The translations under genes were made by a program, and so were the position numbers. Shown here piece by piece: positions 50,165 to 58,646 of a DNA stretch of 64,000 nucleotides (the stretch's first letter is position 1; every line of letters begins with the position of its first letter). Where the stretch lies: NCBI RefSeq assembly GCF_029626155.1, contig NZ_JARUBL010000001.1, positions 3,576,501 to 3,640,500 on the forward strand, given 5' to 3'. Source of the DNA: Solwaraspora sp. WMMD1047. GTDB lineage: Bacteria > Actinomycetota > Actinomycetes > Mycobacteriales > Micromonosporaceae. A model generated the notes under the pieces. It was given only the letters and a program-made list of their open reading frames with translations, was not told the origin of the DNA and did not search any database.

Positions 50165-51595
50165 TCAGGCCGAGGTCTCGGCCCGGTCGCCGCCCCAGGT
50201 GACGTGGAAGGCGCCGGCCCGGTCGATCCGCCGGTAGGTGTGCGCGCCGAAGAAGTCCCGCTGACCCTGCACCAGCGCGGCCGGCAGCCGCTCGGCCCGC
50301 AGACCGTCGTAGTAGGACAGTGCGGTGGCGAAGCCGGGCACCGGGATGCCGAGCTGCACCGCGGTGGTCACCACCCGCCGCCAGGCGTCCTGCGCGCCCC
50401 GAACGGCGTCGAGGAAGTACTCGTCGGTCAGCAGCGACGGCAGCGCCGGCACGGTGTCGTAGGCGTCCCGGATCCGGTCCAGGAACTTGGCCCGGATGAT
50501 GCAGCCGCCCCGCCAGATCGTCGCGATCGCACCCGGGTCCACCCGCCAGCCGTACTCCGCGCTGCCGGCCTGGATCTGGTTGAAGCCCTGCGCGTAGGCG
50601 ACGATCTTCGACGCGTACAGCGCCTGCTCCACGTCGTCGACCAGGGAGGCGGGGACCGGAGCCTGCCCCGGGACCGGCCCCGGCAGACCCTGCGTCGCCG
50701 CCCGCAGGTGCGCGTTGCCGGACAGCGAACGGGCGAAGACGGCCTCCGCGATGCCGCTGACCGGAACCCCCAGGTCCAGCGCGGTCTGCACCGTCCAGCG
50801 GCCGGTGCCCTTCTGCTCCGCCTGGTCCAGCACCACGTCGACGAAGGGCTGCCCGGTCACCGAGTCGGTGTGCCCGAGCACCTCGGCGGTGATCTCGATC
50901 AGGTAGGAGTCGAGCCGCCCGGTGTTCCACCCCCGGAACACCTCGGCGATCTCGCCCGGCGCCAACCCGGCGGCGTGCCGCAGCAGGTCGTACGCCTCGG
51001 CGATGAGCTGCATGTCGGCGTACTCGATGCCGTTGTGCACCATCTTGACGAAGTGCCCGGCGCCGTCCGGCCCGATGTGCGTGCAGCACGGGGTGCCGTC
51101 CACCTTGGCGGAGATGTCCTCCAGCAGCGGACCCAGCGCGTCGTACGACTCGGCCGGCCCACCAGGCATGATGCTCGGGCCGTTCAGAGCGCCCTCCTCG
51201 CCGCCGGAGATGCCCGCGCCGACGAAGAGCAGCCCCCGCTCCCGCAGCGTGCGCTCCCGGCGGCGGGTGTCGGCGAAGTGGGCGTTGCCGCCGTCGACGA
51301 TCATGTCGCCCTCGTCCAGCAGCGGGGCGAACTCGTCGATGACCGCGTCGGTCGGGGTGCCGGCCTTGACCATGATGATGAGCCGGCGCGGGCGTTCCAG
51401 AGAGGCGACGAACTGCTCGGCGGTCTCCGACGGGATGAAGGTCCCCTCGTGGCCGAAGGTCTCGAACAGCTCCTTCGTCCGGGAGTACGAGCGGTTGTGC
51501 AGGGCCACGGTGTGGCCGTGCCGGGCGAAGTTGCGGGCCAGGTTCCGCCCCATCACCGCCAGACCCGTTACCCCGATCTGCGCCTTCTCCGTCAT
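50165..51595 (-). CDS. gnd: 6-phosphogluconate dehydrogenase (decarboxylating)
   Basis: A 476-residue enzyme of normal length for the long NADP-type family. The cofactor loop is GLAVMGRNLARN at residues 10-21. The substrate signature is seen in GISGGEEGALNGPSIMPGG near residue 127, the catalytic lysine region is HFVKMVHNGIEYADMQLIAEAYDLL near 183, and RAKFLDRIR lies near 364. It oxidises 6-phosphogluconate to ribulose 5-phosphate and CO2 in the pentose phosphate pathway, making NADPH. It sits alone between two iron-regulated blocks. About 190 bases without a gene lie upstream of its ATG and should hold its promoter. Confidence 0.95.
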   Translation of the reverse strand: MTEKAQIGVTGLAVMGRNLARNFARHGHTVALHNRSYSRTKELFETFGHEGTFIPSETAEQFVASLERPRRLIIMVKAGTPTDAVIDEFAPLLDEGDMIVDGGNAHFADTRRRERTLRERGLLFVGAGISGGEEGALNGPSIMPGGPAESYDALGPLLEDISAKVDGTPCCTHIGPDGAGHFVKMVHNGIEYADMQLIAEAYDLLRHAAGLAPGEIAEVFRGWNTGRLDSYLIEITAEVLGHTDSVTGQPFVDVVLDQAEQKGTGRWTVQTALDLGVPVSGIAEAVFARSLSGNAHLRAATQGLPGPVPGQAPVPASLVDDVEQALYASKIVAYAQGFNQIQAGSAEYGWRVDPGAIATIWRGGCIIRAKFLDRIRDAYDTVPALPSLLTDEYFLDAVRGAQDAWRRVVTTAVQLGIPVPGFATALSYYDGLRAERLPAALVQGQRDFFGAHTYRRIDRAGAFHVTWGGDRAETSA

Positions 51596-51783
51596 TGAAT
51601 CGCCTCCTCAAGCGAGTGCCCGACGCCGGCCGGCTGCGCTGCCGTACCGGCCAGAGCGGTCGTCCGCGGTCCCGGCGGACCTGGTCACGCCGGTGGCGCG
51701 ACCGTGCCGTTCCGGCACACCCTGTGGTACGCACAGCGTAAGCGAGGCGTTCGATCGTGGCCCGGCGGGTGGCGACGCCCGGC

Positions 51784-52113
51784 CTAGCCGGCCGGCCGCG
51801 CGGGCACCCCCAGCAGCGCGCACGCCCGCCGGTACAGCCGGACGACCTCGCGGCGGACCTCGCCCCGCTCGGTCAACCGGTGGGCGAACGGCACCCGCAC
51901 CGGCACCGCACCGGCGGGCACCGTCACGGTGAAGTCGATGCCGGTCGCGTCCATGCCGGTCATCCGGGCCGCGGTGGCGTCCGGTCGGCCGCCCAACGCC
52001 CGGCAGATCAGCAACGAGTCGGCGGCGTGGTCGTCGTTCATGTGGCGGCTGATCGCGGCCACCACGTCGGGGGTGAACGGTCCGCTCCCACCGGCCGGCA
52101 ACGACCGCGTCAT
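51784..52113 (-). CDS. DUF2470 protein, heme-operon member
   Basis: A 109-residue protein with the DUF2470 core HMNDDHAADSLLICRALG near residue 24 and a MDATGIDFTV strand. This domain occurs at the C-terminus of HugZ-type heme oxygenases and as small stand-alone proteins in actinomycete heme loci. Here it overlaps the heme oxygenase stop by four bases (ATGA) and is the last gene of the operon. It may bind heme or help the oxygenase; the role is not established. Confidence 0.83.
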   Translation of the reverse strand: MTRSLPAGGSGPFTPDVVAAISRHMNDDHAADSLLICRALGGRPDATAARMTGMDATGIDFTVTVPAGAVPVRVPFAHRLTERGEVRREVVRLYRRACALLGVPARPAG

Positions 52114-52796
52114 GCCGCCCTGCCCTCGGCCGCCGTCGTCACCGCGTCGAGCAGTTCGGACCCCAGCTCGGCCAGGACGGCGGTGTTGTGCCGGTACGCC
52201 ACGACCACCTCCTCGATCAGGGCCGCCCGCTGCGGTTCGGAGAGCCGCAGGTCGTCCAGCCGGCGCCGGTAGGCCGCCTTGTAGGCGCGCGGGTCACCGA
52301 TCGCCTCGAACCGGTAGAACGCCACGCCGCGGCCGTCGGTCAGGCCGTAGGCGCGGGTGATCCCGCGTCCGATGAACAGCCCGCCGGACAGGTCGCCGAG
52401 GTAGCGGGTGTAGTGGTGCGCGACGAACCCGACCGGGCCGGCGTCGCAGACCTCGCGGATGCGCGCCACGTACGCGCGGGTCGCCGCGCCGGGTGAGATC
52501 CGGCCGTCCCAGTCGGCTCCGACCAGGAACTCCAGGTCGGCCACGAGGGAGGGCAGCCGGGTCAGCCGCTCGTCGACGAAGCCACCGGCGACGGGGTCGT
52601 CCCGCATCGGGCCGGCGCACTCCTCCAGGGCGCGGTAGATGAAGTAGTGCTGGGCGGCGAGCCGGGCGTAGCCGGCCCGGTCCAGCTCGCCGCCGACCAG
52701 GGCGGTCAGCACCGGTGGGGCCTCGGCCGCCCGGTGATCCGACCAGGTGGCCTCCCGCAGCCGGGTGGAGAACGCGACGGCCGGCTCCTCGCTCAT
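52110..52796 (-). CDS. hmuO: Heme oxygenase (biliverdin-producing)
   Basis: A 228-residue alpha-helical heme oxygenase. The proximal ligand is His21 in TWSDHRAAE. The flexible distal helix is HHYTRYLGDLSGGLFIGRGI near residue 132, with the conserved glycines. It opens heme to biliverdin, CO and ferrous iron inside the cell, freeing iron from imported heme. It is coupled to hmuV upstream (ATGA) and the DUF2470 gene downstream, so uptake and breakdown are co-expressed from the iron box at 56831. Confidence 0.92.
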   Translation of the reverse strand: MSEEPAVAFSTRLREATWSDHRAAEAPPVLTALVGGELDRAGYARLAAQHYFIYRALEECAGPMRDDPVAGGFVDERLTRLPSLVADLEFLVGADWDGRISPGAATRAYVARIREVCDAGPVGFVAHHYTRYLGDLSGGLFIGRGITRAYGLTDGRGVAFYRFEAIGDPRAYKAAYRRRLDDLRLSEPQRAALIEEVVVAYRHNTAVLAELGSELLDAVTTAAEGRAA

Positions 52797-53749
52797 GGTG
52801 ACTCCTCGCTCGCGGTGTGGTGCGGACGGACGACGGGTGAAGCCGCCCGGTCGACGGCGGGCACCGGCGGTGCCGGCCGCTCCGGGACCACCATCGGCAG
52901 CCCGGTGCGGGGGTGGGGGAGCACCTCGACCGGGTGCGCGTACACGTCGCTGAGCACCCCGGGGGTCAGCACCTCGGCGGGCCGGCCGGTGGCCCGCACC
53001 CGGCCCGCCCCGAGCAGCGTGATCCGGTCCGCGTGGGCGCCGGCCAGCCCGAGGTCGTGCAGGACGACCAGGACCGCGTCGCCGGCGCCGGCCCGTTCCC
53101 GCGCGATCCCCATCACCAGCTCCTGGTGCCGCAGGTCGAGCGCGGCGGTCGGCTCGTCGAGCAGCAGCGCGGTGGCCCGTTGACAGAGCACCCGGGCGAG
53201 GGCGGCGCGGGCCTGCTCGCCGCCGGAGAGCGACGGGTACGCCCGGGTCACGAACCGGGTCACGTCGGTACGCCGCAGCGCCTCCTCGACAATCACGTCG
53301 TCCTGGTCGGCCGGTGGCAGGCCGGCCCAGGGGGCCCGCCCCATCCGGACCACCTCGGCCACCGTGAACGGGAAGCTCAACGTGGTGCGCTGGGTGAGGA
53401 CGGCGCGGCGCAGTGCGAGTTCGACCGGCGTCCAGGTCCCCGGCTCGGCGCCGTCGATCTGCACCGAGCCGCCGGCCAGCGGCAGGTCGCCGCTGATCGC
53501 CGCCAGCAGTGTCGACTTGCCGGCGCCGTTCGGCCCGACCAGGGCGTGCACCTCGCCGGACCGGACCGCGAGGTCCACACCGTCGAGCACCGGCCGGCCG
53601 CCGAGCAGCACCCGGACTCCGGTGGCCCGGGCGACGACGTGGCCGGCAACCGGCGGGCGCGGAACCCGGGGCGCCGGCCGGACCAGACCGGGCAGGCCGC
53701 GCAGCCGCCGCGCCGCGCCCGGTCCGCGGGCGGCCGGCCGGCCGGTCAC
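52793..53749 (-). CDS. hmuV: Heme ABC transporter ATP-binding protein
   Basis: A 318-residue ATPase with an N-terminal extension of about 35 Pro/Arg-rich residues before the core. Walker A is GPNGAGKST near residue 76, the signature is LSGGEQARAALARVL, Walker B is ALLLDEPTAALDLR, and the switch region is VLHDLGLA. It energises heme import with HmuU. The GTG at 53749 overlaps the hmuU stop (GTGA). The annotated longer frame through hmuU is rejected. A tail of about 30 residues rich in proline follows the fold. Confidence 0.9.
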   Translation of the reverse strand: MTGRPAARGPGAARRLRGLPGLVRPAPRVPRPPVAGHVVARATGVRVLLGGRPVLDGVDLAVRSGEVHALVGPNGAGKSTLLAAISGDLPLAGGSVQIDGAEPGTWTPVELALRRAVLTQRTTLSFPFTVAEVVRMGRAPWAGLPPADQDDVIVEEALRRTDVTRFVTRAYPSLSGGEQARAALARVLCQRATALLLDEPTAALDLRHQELVMGIARERAGAGDAVLVVLHDLGLAGAHADRITLLGAGRVRATGRPAEVLTPGVLSDVYAHPVEVLPHPRTGLPMVVPERPAPPVPAVDRAASPVVRPHHTASEESP

Positions 53750-54840
53750 CGCCACCCTCCGGCCCGGGTACGGGTACGCCGCAGCAGCCAGAAGAAGCAC
53801 GGCCCGCCGACCAGGGCGGTCAGCACGCCGAGCGGAAGTTCCTGGTAGTCGACCAGGGTCCGGGCGGCCAGGTCCGCCAGGATCACCACCACCGCGCCGC
53901 CGAGGGCGCTGGCCGGCAGCAGCACCCGGTGACCCGGCCCGGCGACCATCCGGACGAGGTGCGGCACGACCAGGCCGATGAAGCTGATCACGCCGGTGAA
54001 GGCGACCGCCGACGCGCCGAGCAGGGCGGTCACCACGATCATCGAGACCCGCAGCCGCTCGACGTCCACCCCGAGGTGGCGCGCCGACCGTTCACCGAGG
54101 GCGAGCAGGTCGAGGCGGCGGGCACCGGCGAGCGCGGCGACCAGCCCGACGGCCAGGCAGGGCAGCGTCACCGCCACCGCCCCCCAGGTGGCCTGGGCCA
54201 GGCTGCCCAGGTTCCAGAAGGCGATGGCCTGCACCCCGGCCTCGTCGGCCACGAACATCAGCAGCCCGATCGCGGCCCCGGCAACCGCGTTCACGGCGAT
54301 CCCGGTGAGCACCAGGGTCACCACCTCGGTGCGACCGTCGGATCGGGAGAGCAGATAAACCGCGTACGTGGTGAGCAGACCGCCGGCGAACGCGGCGGCG
54401 GCGACGGTCCAGTTGCCGACGGCGGTGACGCCGGTGACGATCGCCAGCGCCGCCCCCACGGCCGCCCCGGCGGAGACCCCGATCACCCCGGGTTCGGCCA
54501 GCGGGTTGCCGAAGACGCCCTGCATGACGGCGCCGGCGCAGCCGAGCGCGGCCCCGACGATCGCGGCGAGCAGCACCCGGGGGAACCGGACGATCCAGAG
54601 TGCGTCCTCGCCGTGGGCGGCGGCGGGCAGCGGGCCGATCTCCAGCCCGATCCGGTGCAGCACCGAGCCGATCACCTCGGCCGGGCCGATCTGGACCTGG
54701 CCCCGACCGGCGGCGACCAGGGCCACCAGCACCAGGGCGCCGGCCAGACCGCCGATCAGCAGCGGCCCCGGCACCGGTCGCAGGCCGGCCGGCGGCCGAC
54801 TGACCGGCGCGTCGACCGGGTCGGCCCGGGGGCGGGTCAC
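53746..54840 (-). CDS. hmuU: Heme ABC transporter permease (FecCD family)
   Basis: A 364-residue membrane protein with about nine or ten helices. FecCD landmarks are RFPRVLLAAIVGAALGCAGAVMQGVFGNPLAEPGVIG near residue 105 (the family core, seen in two parts) and GVISFIGLVVPHLVRMVAGPGHR near residue 275. It forms the heme channel with HmuV. The GTG at 54840 overlaps the hmuT stop (GTGA); an ATG two codons earlier (54846) is possible. The long frame that runs on to 56124 is a shadow of hmuT and the surface-protein gene. Confidence 0.9.
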   Translation of the reverse strand: MTRPRADPVDAPVSRPPAGLRPVPGPLLIGGLAGALVLVALVAAGRGQVQIGPAEVIGSVLHRIGLEIGPLPAAAHGEDALWIVRFPRVLLAAIVGAALGCAGAVMQGVFGNPLAEPGVIGVSAGAAVGAALAIVTGVTAVGNWTVAAAAFAGGLLTTYAVYLLSRSDGRTEVVTLVLTGIAVNAVAGAAIGLLMFVADEAGVQAIAFWNLGSLAQATWGAVAVTLPCLAVGLVAALAGARRLDLLALGERSARHLGVDVERLRVSMIVVTALLGASAVAFTGVISFIGLVVPHLVRMVAGPGHRVLLPASALGGAVVVILADLAARTLVDYQELPLGVLTALVGGPCFFWLLRRTRTRAGGWR

Positions 54841-55946
54841 CGGCATTCGTACACCGCCCGGGCCAGGGCCCGCACGGCGGAGCCGGTGCGGGTGCCGAAG
54901 GTGAGCAGGACGCCGTCGGCCATGTCGACGATCCGGCGGTTCGCGCCGGCCGGGGTCTGTGCCACCCCGGGCAGGGCGAGCAACCCGTCGACGCCGCCCA
55001 CCGAGGCCAACCCCTCGCTCATCACCAGGATGATGTCGGGCGCGGCGTTGATGAGCCCTTCGCTGGTCAACGGCCGGAACCGGCGGAGCCCGATCGCGCT
55101 GCCGGCGTCGACCGCACCGATCGCCTCGATCATCGCGTCGGAGCCGGCGCCGTCGCCACCCATCAGGTAGACGCCCGCGGTGCCCCGCAGGTAGAGGAAC
55201 GCCACGCGGGGCGGCGGGCCGCTGCCGGGCTGCCGCCGGGCGGCCTCGATCTCGGCGTCCACCCGGCGAACCAGCTCCTCGCCGGCGATGGCCACGCCGA
55301 GCGCGCCGGCTATGGCGCGGATGTGCTCCGGTACGGCGGCCAGGGTCTGCTCGTCGGCTATCAGGACCACCGGGATCCCCGCGGCGCGGAGCTGGTCGAG
55401 CACCTCGGGCGGACCGATGCTGTCGTCGGCGAGCACCACCGTAGGTTCGAGCGCGAGGATGGCCTCGGCCGACAGGTCGTGTCCGGCCGGGGTCACCACC
55501 GGCAGGTGCGCCGCGGCGGCGAACGTCGTGGAGGTGTCCCGCCCCACCACGCTGCCGCCCAGGCCGAGGCTGAACACGATCTCGGCGATGGAGCCGTAGA
55601 GGTTCACCGGCAGGATGCGGCTGGCGTCGGTGACGGTGCTGGTCACGCCGTCGGCGGACGGCACGGTGACCGGCAGGGCGGGTCGGGGCGTGGGGTCCAG
55701 GGGCGTGACGTCCATCGACTCCACTTCGGCGGTGACCGGTCCGCAGCCGGTCGGGGGAGTCTCGGCCGACCGAGCCGTCGGCCCGGCGCAGCCGGCCACC
55801 CCGGTGGCCAGCAGCAGTGCCGCACCGAGCCCGGCCCGGGCCATCCACCAGCCTCGGACGGTCCGACGGTGCCAGGCAGGCGGACGGCGCCGGCCGGGCG
55901 GGCCAGGTGGGTCGGATCGGCGGAGGTGCACGAGTGAAGAGGTCAC
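54837..55946 (-). CDS. hmuT: Heme ABC transporter substrate-binding lipoprotein
   Basis: A 369-residue lipoprotein of the helical-backbone metal/heme binding family. A hydrophobic segment ends in lipobox VAGC at about residue 54, counted from the GTG at 55946. That start overlaps the surface-protein stop (GTGA) but leaves a 34-residue arginine/proline-rich lead; the ATG at 55844 would give a normal short lipoprotein signal and is a real alternative. Core blocks are ILPVNLYGSIAEIVFSLGLG and LEPTVVLADDSIGPPEVLDQLR. It hands heme to HmuUV at the membrane. Confidence 0.88.
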   Translation of the reverse strand: MTSSLVHLRRSDPPGPPGRRRPPAWHRRTVRGWWMARAGLGAALLLATGVAGCAGPTARSAETPPTGCGPVTAEVESMDVTPLDPTPRPALPVTVPSADGVTSTVTDASRILPVNLYGSIAEIVFSLGLGGSVVGRDTSTTFAAAAHLPVVTPAGHDLSAEAILALEPTVVLADDSIGPPEVLDQLRAAGIPVVLIADEQTLAAVPEHIRAIAGALGVAIAGEELVRRVDAEIEAARRQPGSGPPPRVAFLYLRGTAGVYLMGGDGAGSDAMIEAIGAVDAGSAIGLRRFRPLTSEGLINAAPDIILVMSEGLASVGGVDGLLALPGVAQTPAGANRRIVDMADGVLLTFGTRTGSAVRALARAVYECR

Positions 55947-56785
55947 GCCGGCCCAGCTCCACGTCTGCCCGCTGACCCCCGGCGCAGCCGGCGGCCGTAC
56001 AGCAGCAGTGCGCCGAAGGCGACGGCGGCCAGGCAGGCGAGCCACCAGCCGCCGAGACTCTCGGCGCTGCTGACCCGGGTGACCTGGGGTTCGCCGATCC
56101 CAGGCGGTCCGGCGCTGGCGGCACCGACCGCCGGATCCGGGCCGGTGGATCCGGTCGGGTCGGCCGCGGCCCCGGCCGCCGCGGTGGCGCTGGGTCGGCC
56201 GGTCGTCGGTGGTGGTGGCTGGGCGCCGGGGGCCGCCGGGCGGGTGGTCGTGGGTCGGGCCGCCGGCGGGGCGTTCCCGGCCGGTGCGGCGGCGAACCTG
56301 ATCGGCACCCGGACGTCCTGCCCCCGGTCCGCGCTGCGGGTGTGGTCGTTGCGGGTCACCACCGAGCAGGTCCGCACGGTGCAGTCCACGTCACCGATCT
56401 TCGCGGTCAGGGAGAGCTGGACCCGGAACGATCCGCCCGGCCCGTACGGCACGGCGAGTCCTTCCCCGTACGACGGGGGGTTGGAGGAGATCCAGTGCGA
56501 GGCGCCGAGGCTGCCGCTCAGGTCGGCACCGCCACCGCACGGGGTGGGCAGCCTCCCGGCGCCGTTGTCCACACAGAACGCGACGTAGATGCCCTTTGTC
56601 TCGTCGTATCCGGAGCCGGTGACGGTGACCCGCTCGCCGGCGCGGCTCACGCCGCTGCTCTTGGAGACGGTCAGTCGCTGCCCGGATTGCGCCCCCGCCT
56701 CGGCCGGCGTCCGGTCCGCCAGGAGCGGTGTCGCGATGACCAGCCCGAGGACTCCGGCCAGGGCAACGGTCCGAACTGGTCGCAT
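55943..56785 (-). CDS. Membrane-anchored surface protein of the heme operon
   Basis: A 280-residue exported protein: signal peptide (1-30), an Ig-like domain (about 38-168) with VTVTGSGYDETKGIYVAFC and a CTVRTC disulfide candidate, a Pro/Thr/Ala-rich stalk (170-240), a transmembrane helix near 250-268 and an arginine-rich tail. The same domain is found in the HtaA-WxL protein on the other side of the divergent promoters. As first gene of the hmuTUV/heme oxygenase operon behind an iron box, it probably captures heme or hemoproteins at the surface. I know of no experimental function for this domain. The ATG at 56785 follows an AGGAGCC-type site. Confidence 0.8.
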   Translation of the reverse strand: MRPVRTVALAGVLGLVIATPLLADRTPAEAGAQSGQRLTVSKSSGVSRAGERVTVTGSGYDETKGIYVAFCVDNGAGRLPTPCGGGADLSGSLGASHWISSNPPSYGEGLAVPYGPGGSFRVQLSLTAKIGDVDCTVRTCSVVTRNDHTRSADRGQDVRVPIRFAAAPAGNAPPAARPTTTRPAAPGAQPPPPTTGRPSATAAAGAAADPTGSTGPDPAVGAASAGPPGIGEPQVTRVSSAESLGGWWLACLAAVAFGALLLYGRRLRRGSAGRRGAGPA

Positions 56786-56830
56786 CTCGGCTCCTCGTAC
56801 CCGCGGTGAGCGGATCGCTACAAGGTCAAC

Positions 56831-56849
56831 ATAGGTTTGCCTAACCTAA
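56831..56849 (-). promoter_or_regulatory. IdeR/DmdR-type iron box, heme operon side
   Basis: ATAGGTTTGCCTAACCTAA matches the iron-box consensus at nearly every arm position. It lies 46 bases before the surface-protein start of the leftward heme operon and should make surface protein, hmuTUV, heme oxygenase and DUF2470 iron-repressible. Confidence 0.85.
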
Positions 56850-56919
56850 ATCAGGAGCCCTGACCCGGGCAAGGGCCGGAATGGCGGAATTGCGGGCCGG
56901 CCGGCCGATGAAGATCGAC

Positions 56920-56938
56920 TTAGGTATGCCTAACCTAT
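56920..56938 (+). promoter_or_regulatory. IdeR/DmdR-type iron box, HtaA-WxL side
   Basis: TTAGGTATGCCTAACCTAT is a second iron box, 89 bases from the first and 67 bases before the HtaA-WxL gene. The two boxes let one iron-sensing repressor control both divergent operons. Confidence 0.87.
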
Positions 56939-57004
56939 CTTCTGATGCAACCGGGCCGGTCCGCACACCTCGCGGACCGGGCGGTACGACGAAAGGAACC
57001 GGGC

Positions 57005-58495
57005 ATGACCCGATCGAGAGCCGGAACTCCGCGGTGGCGGTCCACCCGCTGGGTGGCGGTCGCCGCCCTCGGCGCGATGGCAGCCCTCGCCGGTGCCGGC
57101 CCCGCCTCGGCGGCCGAGGCAGACCTCAGCGGCGGCACCCTCACCTGGGGGTTCAAGGCGTCCTTCCGGACCTACGTCTCCGGTGGCAACGGCAGCCCGC
57201 CGATCGCGGCGAGCAACGGCGCCTCGATCAACGCCGACGGCACCTTCGCCTTCCCCGCCACCGGAGGCAGCTACGACCCGACCACCGGCACCGGCACCGC
57301 CCGGTACGGCGGGACCATCGTCTTCTCGTATCCGGCGCACTTCTTCACCATCACGCTGGCCAACCCGGCGGTCGAGCTGGCCGATGGCGCGGTCCAGCTG
57401 AAGGCCGACGTGGAACTGGTCTCCACCGCGGCCGAACCGGTCCAGGTCGAGCAGGCCACCATCGCCACCCTGACCGGCAGCCCCGGTCAGGACGGTGCCA
57501 CGGTGGTCGGCACCGACCTGGCGGCGGTGCTGACCGCCGAGGGCGCCTCGGCCTTCAACGGCTTCTACGCCGCCGGCGAGACGCTGGACCCGGTCTCGTT
57601 CACCTTCAGCACCGGCGGCGAGGAGCCGACCGTACCCACCGTCGGGGTCAGCCCGGCGGCCGGCGTCGAGCCGGCCGGGGCGGTCATCACCGTGACCGGC
57701 TCCGGATTCGACCCGGAAGCCAACGGAGCGGCCGGCATCTACGTCTCGTTCGGGCCGAAGGTGGACAACCACTGGACCAACGCGAGCGTTCTCCAGGTCA
57801 CCAAGTGGGTCAGCCGGGACAACCTGCCGACGGACGCGCGGGACACCCTCAACACCGACGGCACCTTCCAGACCACGTTGCCGATCAGCGCCCTCTACAC
57901 CGACCGCAACGGCGCCGAGGTCGACTGCACGGCGGTGCAGTGCTACGTGATCACGTTCGCCGCCCGCGGCTCGGCTGACCGCAGCCAGGACACCTTCACC
58001 CCGGTCACCTTCGGCACGCCGGCCGGCGGTGGAACCGACCAGCGGATCACCGCCACGGTGCGGGGCGGCCCGCTGACCCTCGGCGTGGCCGGCGACTCGG
58101 TGACCCTGCCGGCCGTCGGCAACGGTGAGGTCGCCAGCGGGGCGCTCAACAGCGCCTCCGTGGCCGACCTCCGGGGCACCAACGCCGGCTGGAGCCTGGT
58201 CGGTCAGGTGACCGACTTCGTCTCCGCCGGCGGCGACGTGATCGCCGCGGACAACCTCGGCTGGGTGCCGACCGCCGCCGCGGAGACCGACCCGCTGGCC
58301 GGCGTCCCCGCAGTGGTGACCCCGGGGTCGGCGGCCGAACCCGGGGCAGGGTTGGGCAGCGCCCGGGCCCTGTGCACGTCGGCGGCCGGCGCGAGCGCCG
58401 GAAGCTTCACCTGCGGCGCCCAGCTCAACCTGGGTGTCCCGCCGGCCGCACCGGCCGGCGACTACACCGCCACGCTGACCCTCACGCTCTCCTGA
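57005..58495 (+). CDS. HtaA-domain heme-binding surface protein with WxL-like C-terminus
   Basis: A 496-residue exported protein: signal peptide ending in ASAA (about residue 36), an HtaA heme-binding domain (38-205; LTWGFKASFRTYVSG start), an Ig-like domain shared with the heme-operon surface protein (211-340; ITVTGSGFDPEANGAAGIYV), and a C-terminal WxL-like cell-wall domain (342-496; TLPAVGNGEVASGALNSASVADLRG, then LGWVPT). HtaA proteins take heme from hemoglobin at the surface. WxL domains attach to peptidoglycan, often with a partner like the next gene's product. The ATG at 57005 follows AAAGGA. Iron box at 56920, terminator at 58516. Confidence 0.85.
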   Translation: MTRSRAGTPRWRSTRWVAVAALGAMAALAGAGPASAAEADLSGGTLTWGFKASFRTYVSGGNGSPPIAASNGASINADGTFAFPATGGSYDPTTGTGTARYGGTIVFSYPAHFFTITLANPAVELADGAVQLKADVELVSTAAEPVQVEQATIATLTGSPGQDGATVVGTDLAAVLTAEGASAFNGFYAAGETLDPVSFTFSTGGEEPTVPTVGVSPAAGVEPAGAVITVTGSGFDPEANGAAGIYVSFGPKVDNHWTNASVLQVTKWVSRDNLPTDARDTLNTDGTFQTTLPISALYTDRNGAEVDCTAVQCYVITFAARGSADRSQDTFTPVTFGTPAGGGTDQRITATVRGGPLTLGVAGDSVTLPAVGNGEVASGALNSASVADLRGTNAGWSLVGQVTDFVSAGGDVIAADNLGWVPTAAAETDPLAGVPAVVTPGSAAEPGAGLGSARALCTSAAGASAGSFTCGAQLNLGVPPAAPAGDYTATLTLTLS

Positions 58496-58515
58496 GCGGA
58501 CGGATTCAGCCGAAT

Positions 58516-58548
58516 CCCGGTGGGGCGGGAACCTCCCGCCCCACCGGG
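58516..58548 (+). terminator. Perfect 15-base-stem hairpin terminator
   Basis: A 15-base arm (58516-58530, CCCGGTGGGGCGGGA) and its exact complement (58534-58548) enclose a 3-base loop, 21 bases after the HtaA-WxL stop. It should end most of that transcript. Read-through or a separate promoter would be needed for the WxL partner gene at 58647. Confidence 0.85.
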
Positions 58549-58646
58549 CCCGCCGCCGGCGCCGCCGCGCCCTGCCGGTGCCGCGCCCGGCGGACTCCGT
58601 CCCGCGGTTGGCTGCCCGCCAGTGACCTCACCCTCCGGAGACCGGC

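Noticed and set aside
54841-56124. Long extension of hmuU to 56124
   Set aside because: It is the shadow of hmuT and the surface-protein gene; the conserved permease begins at 54840.
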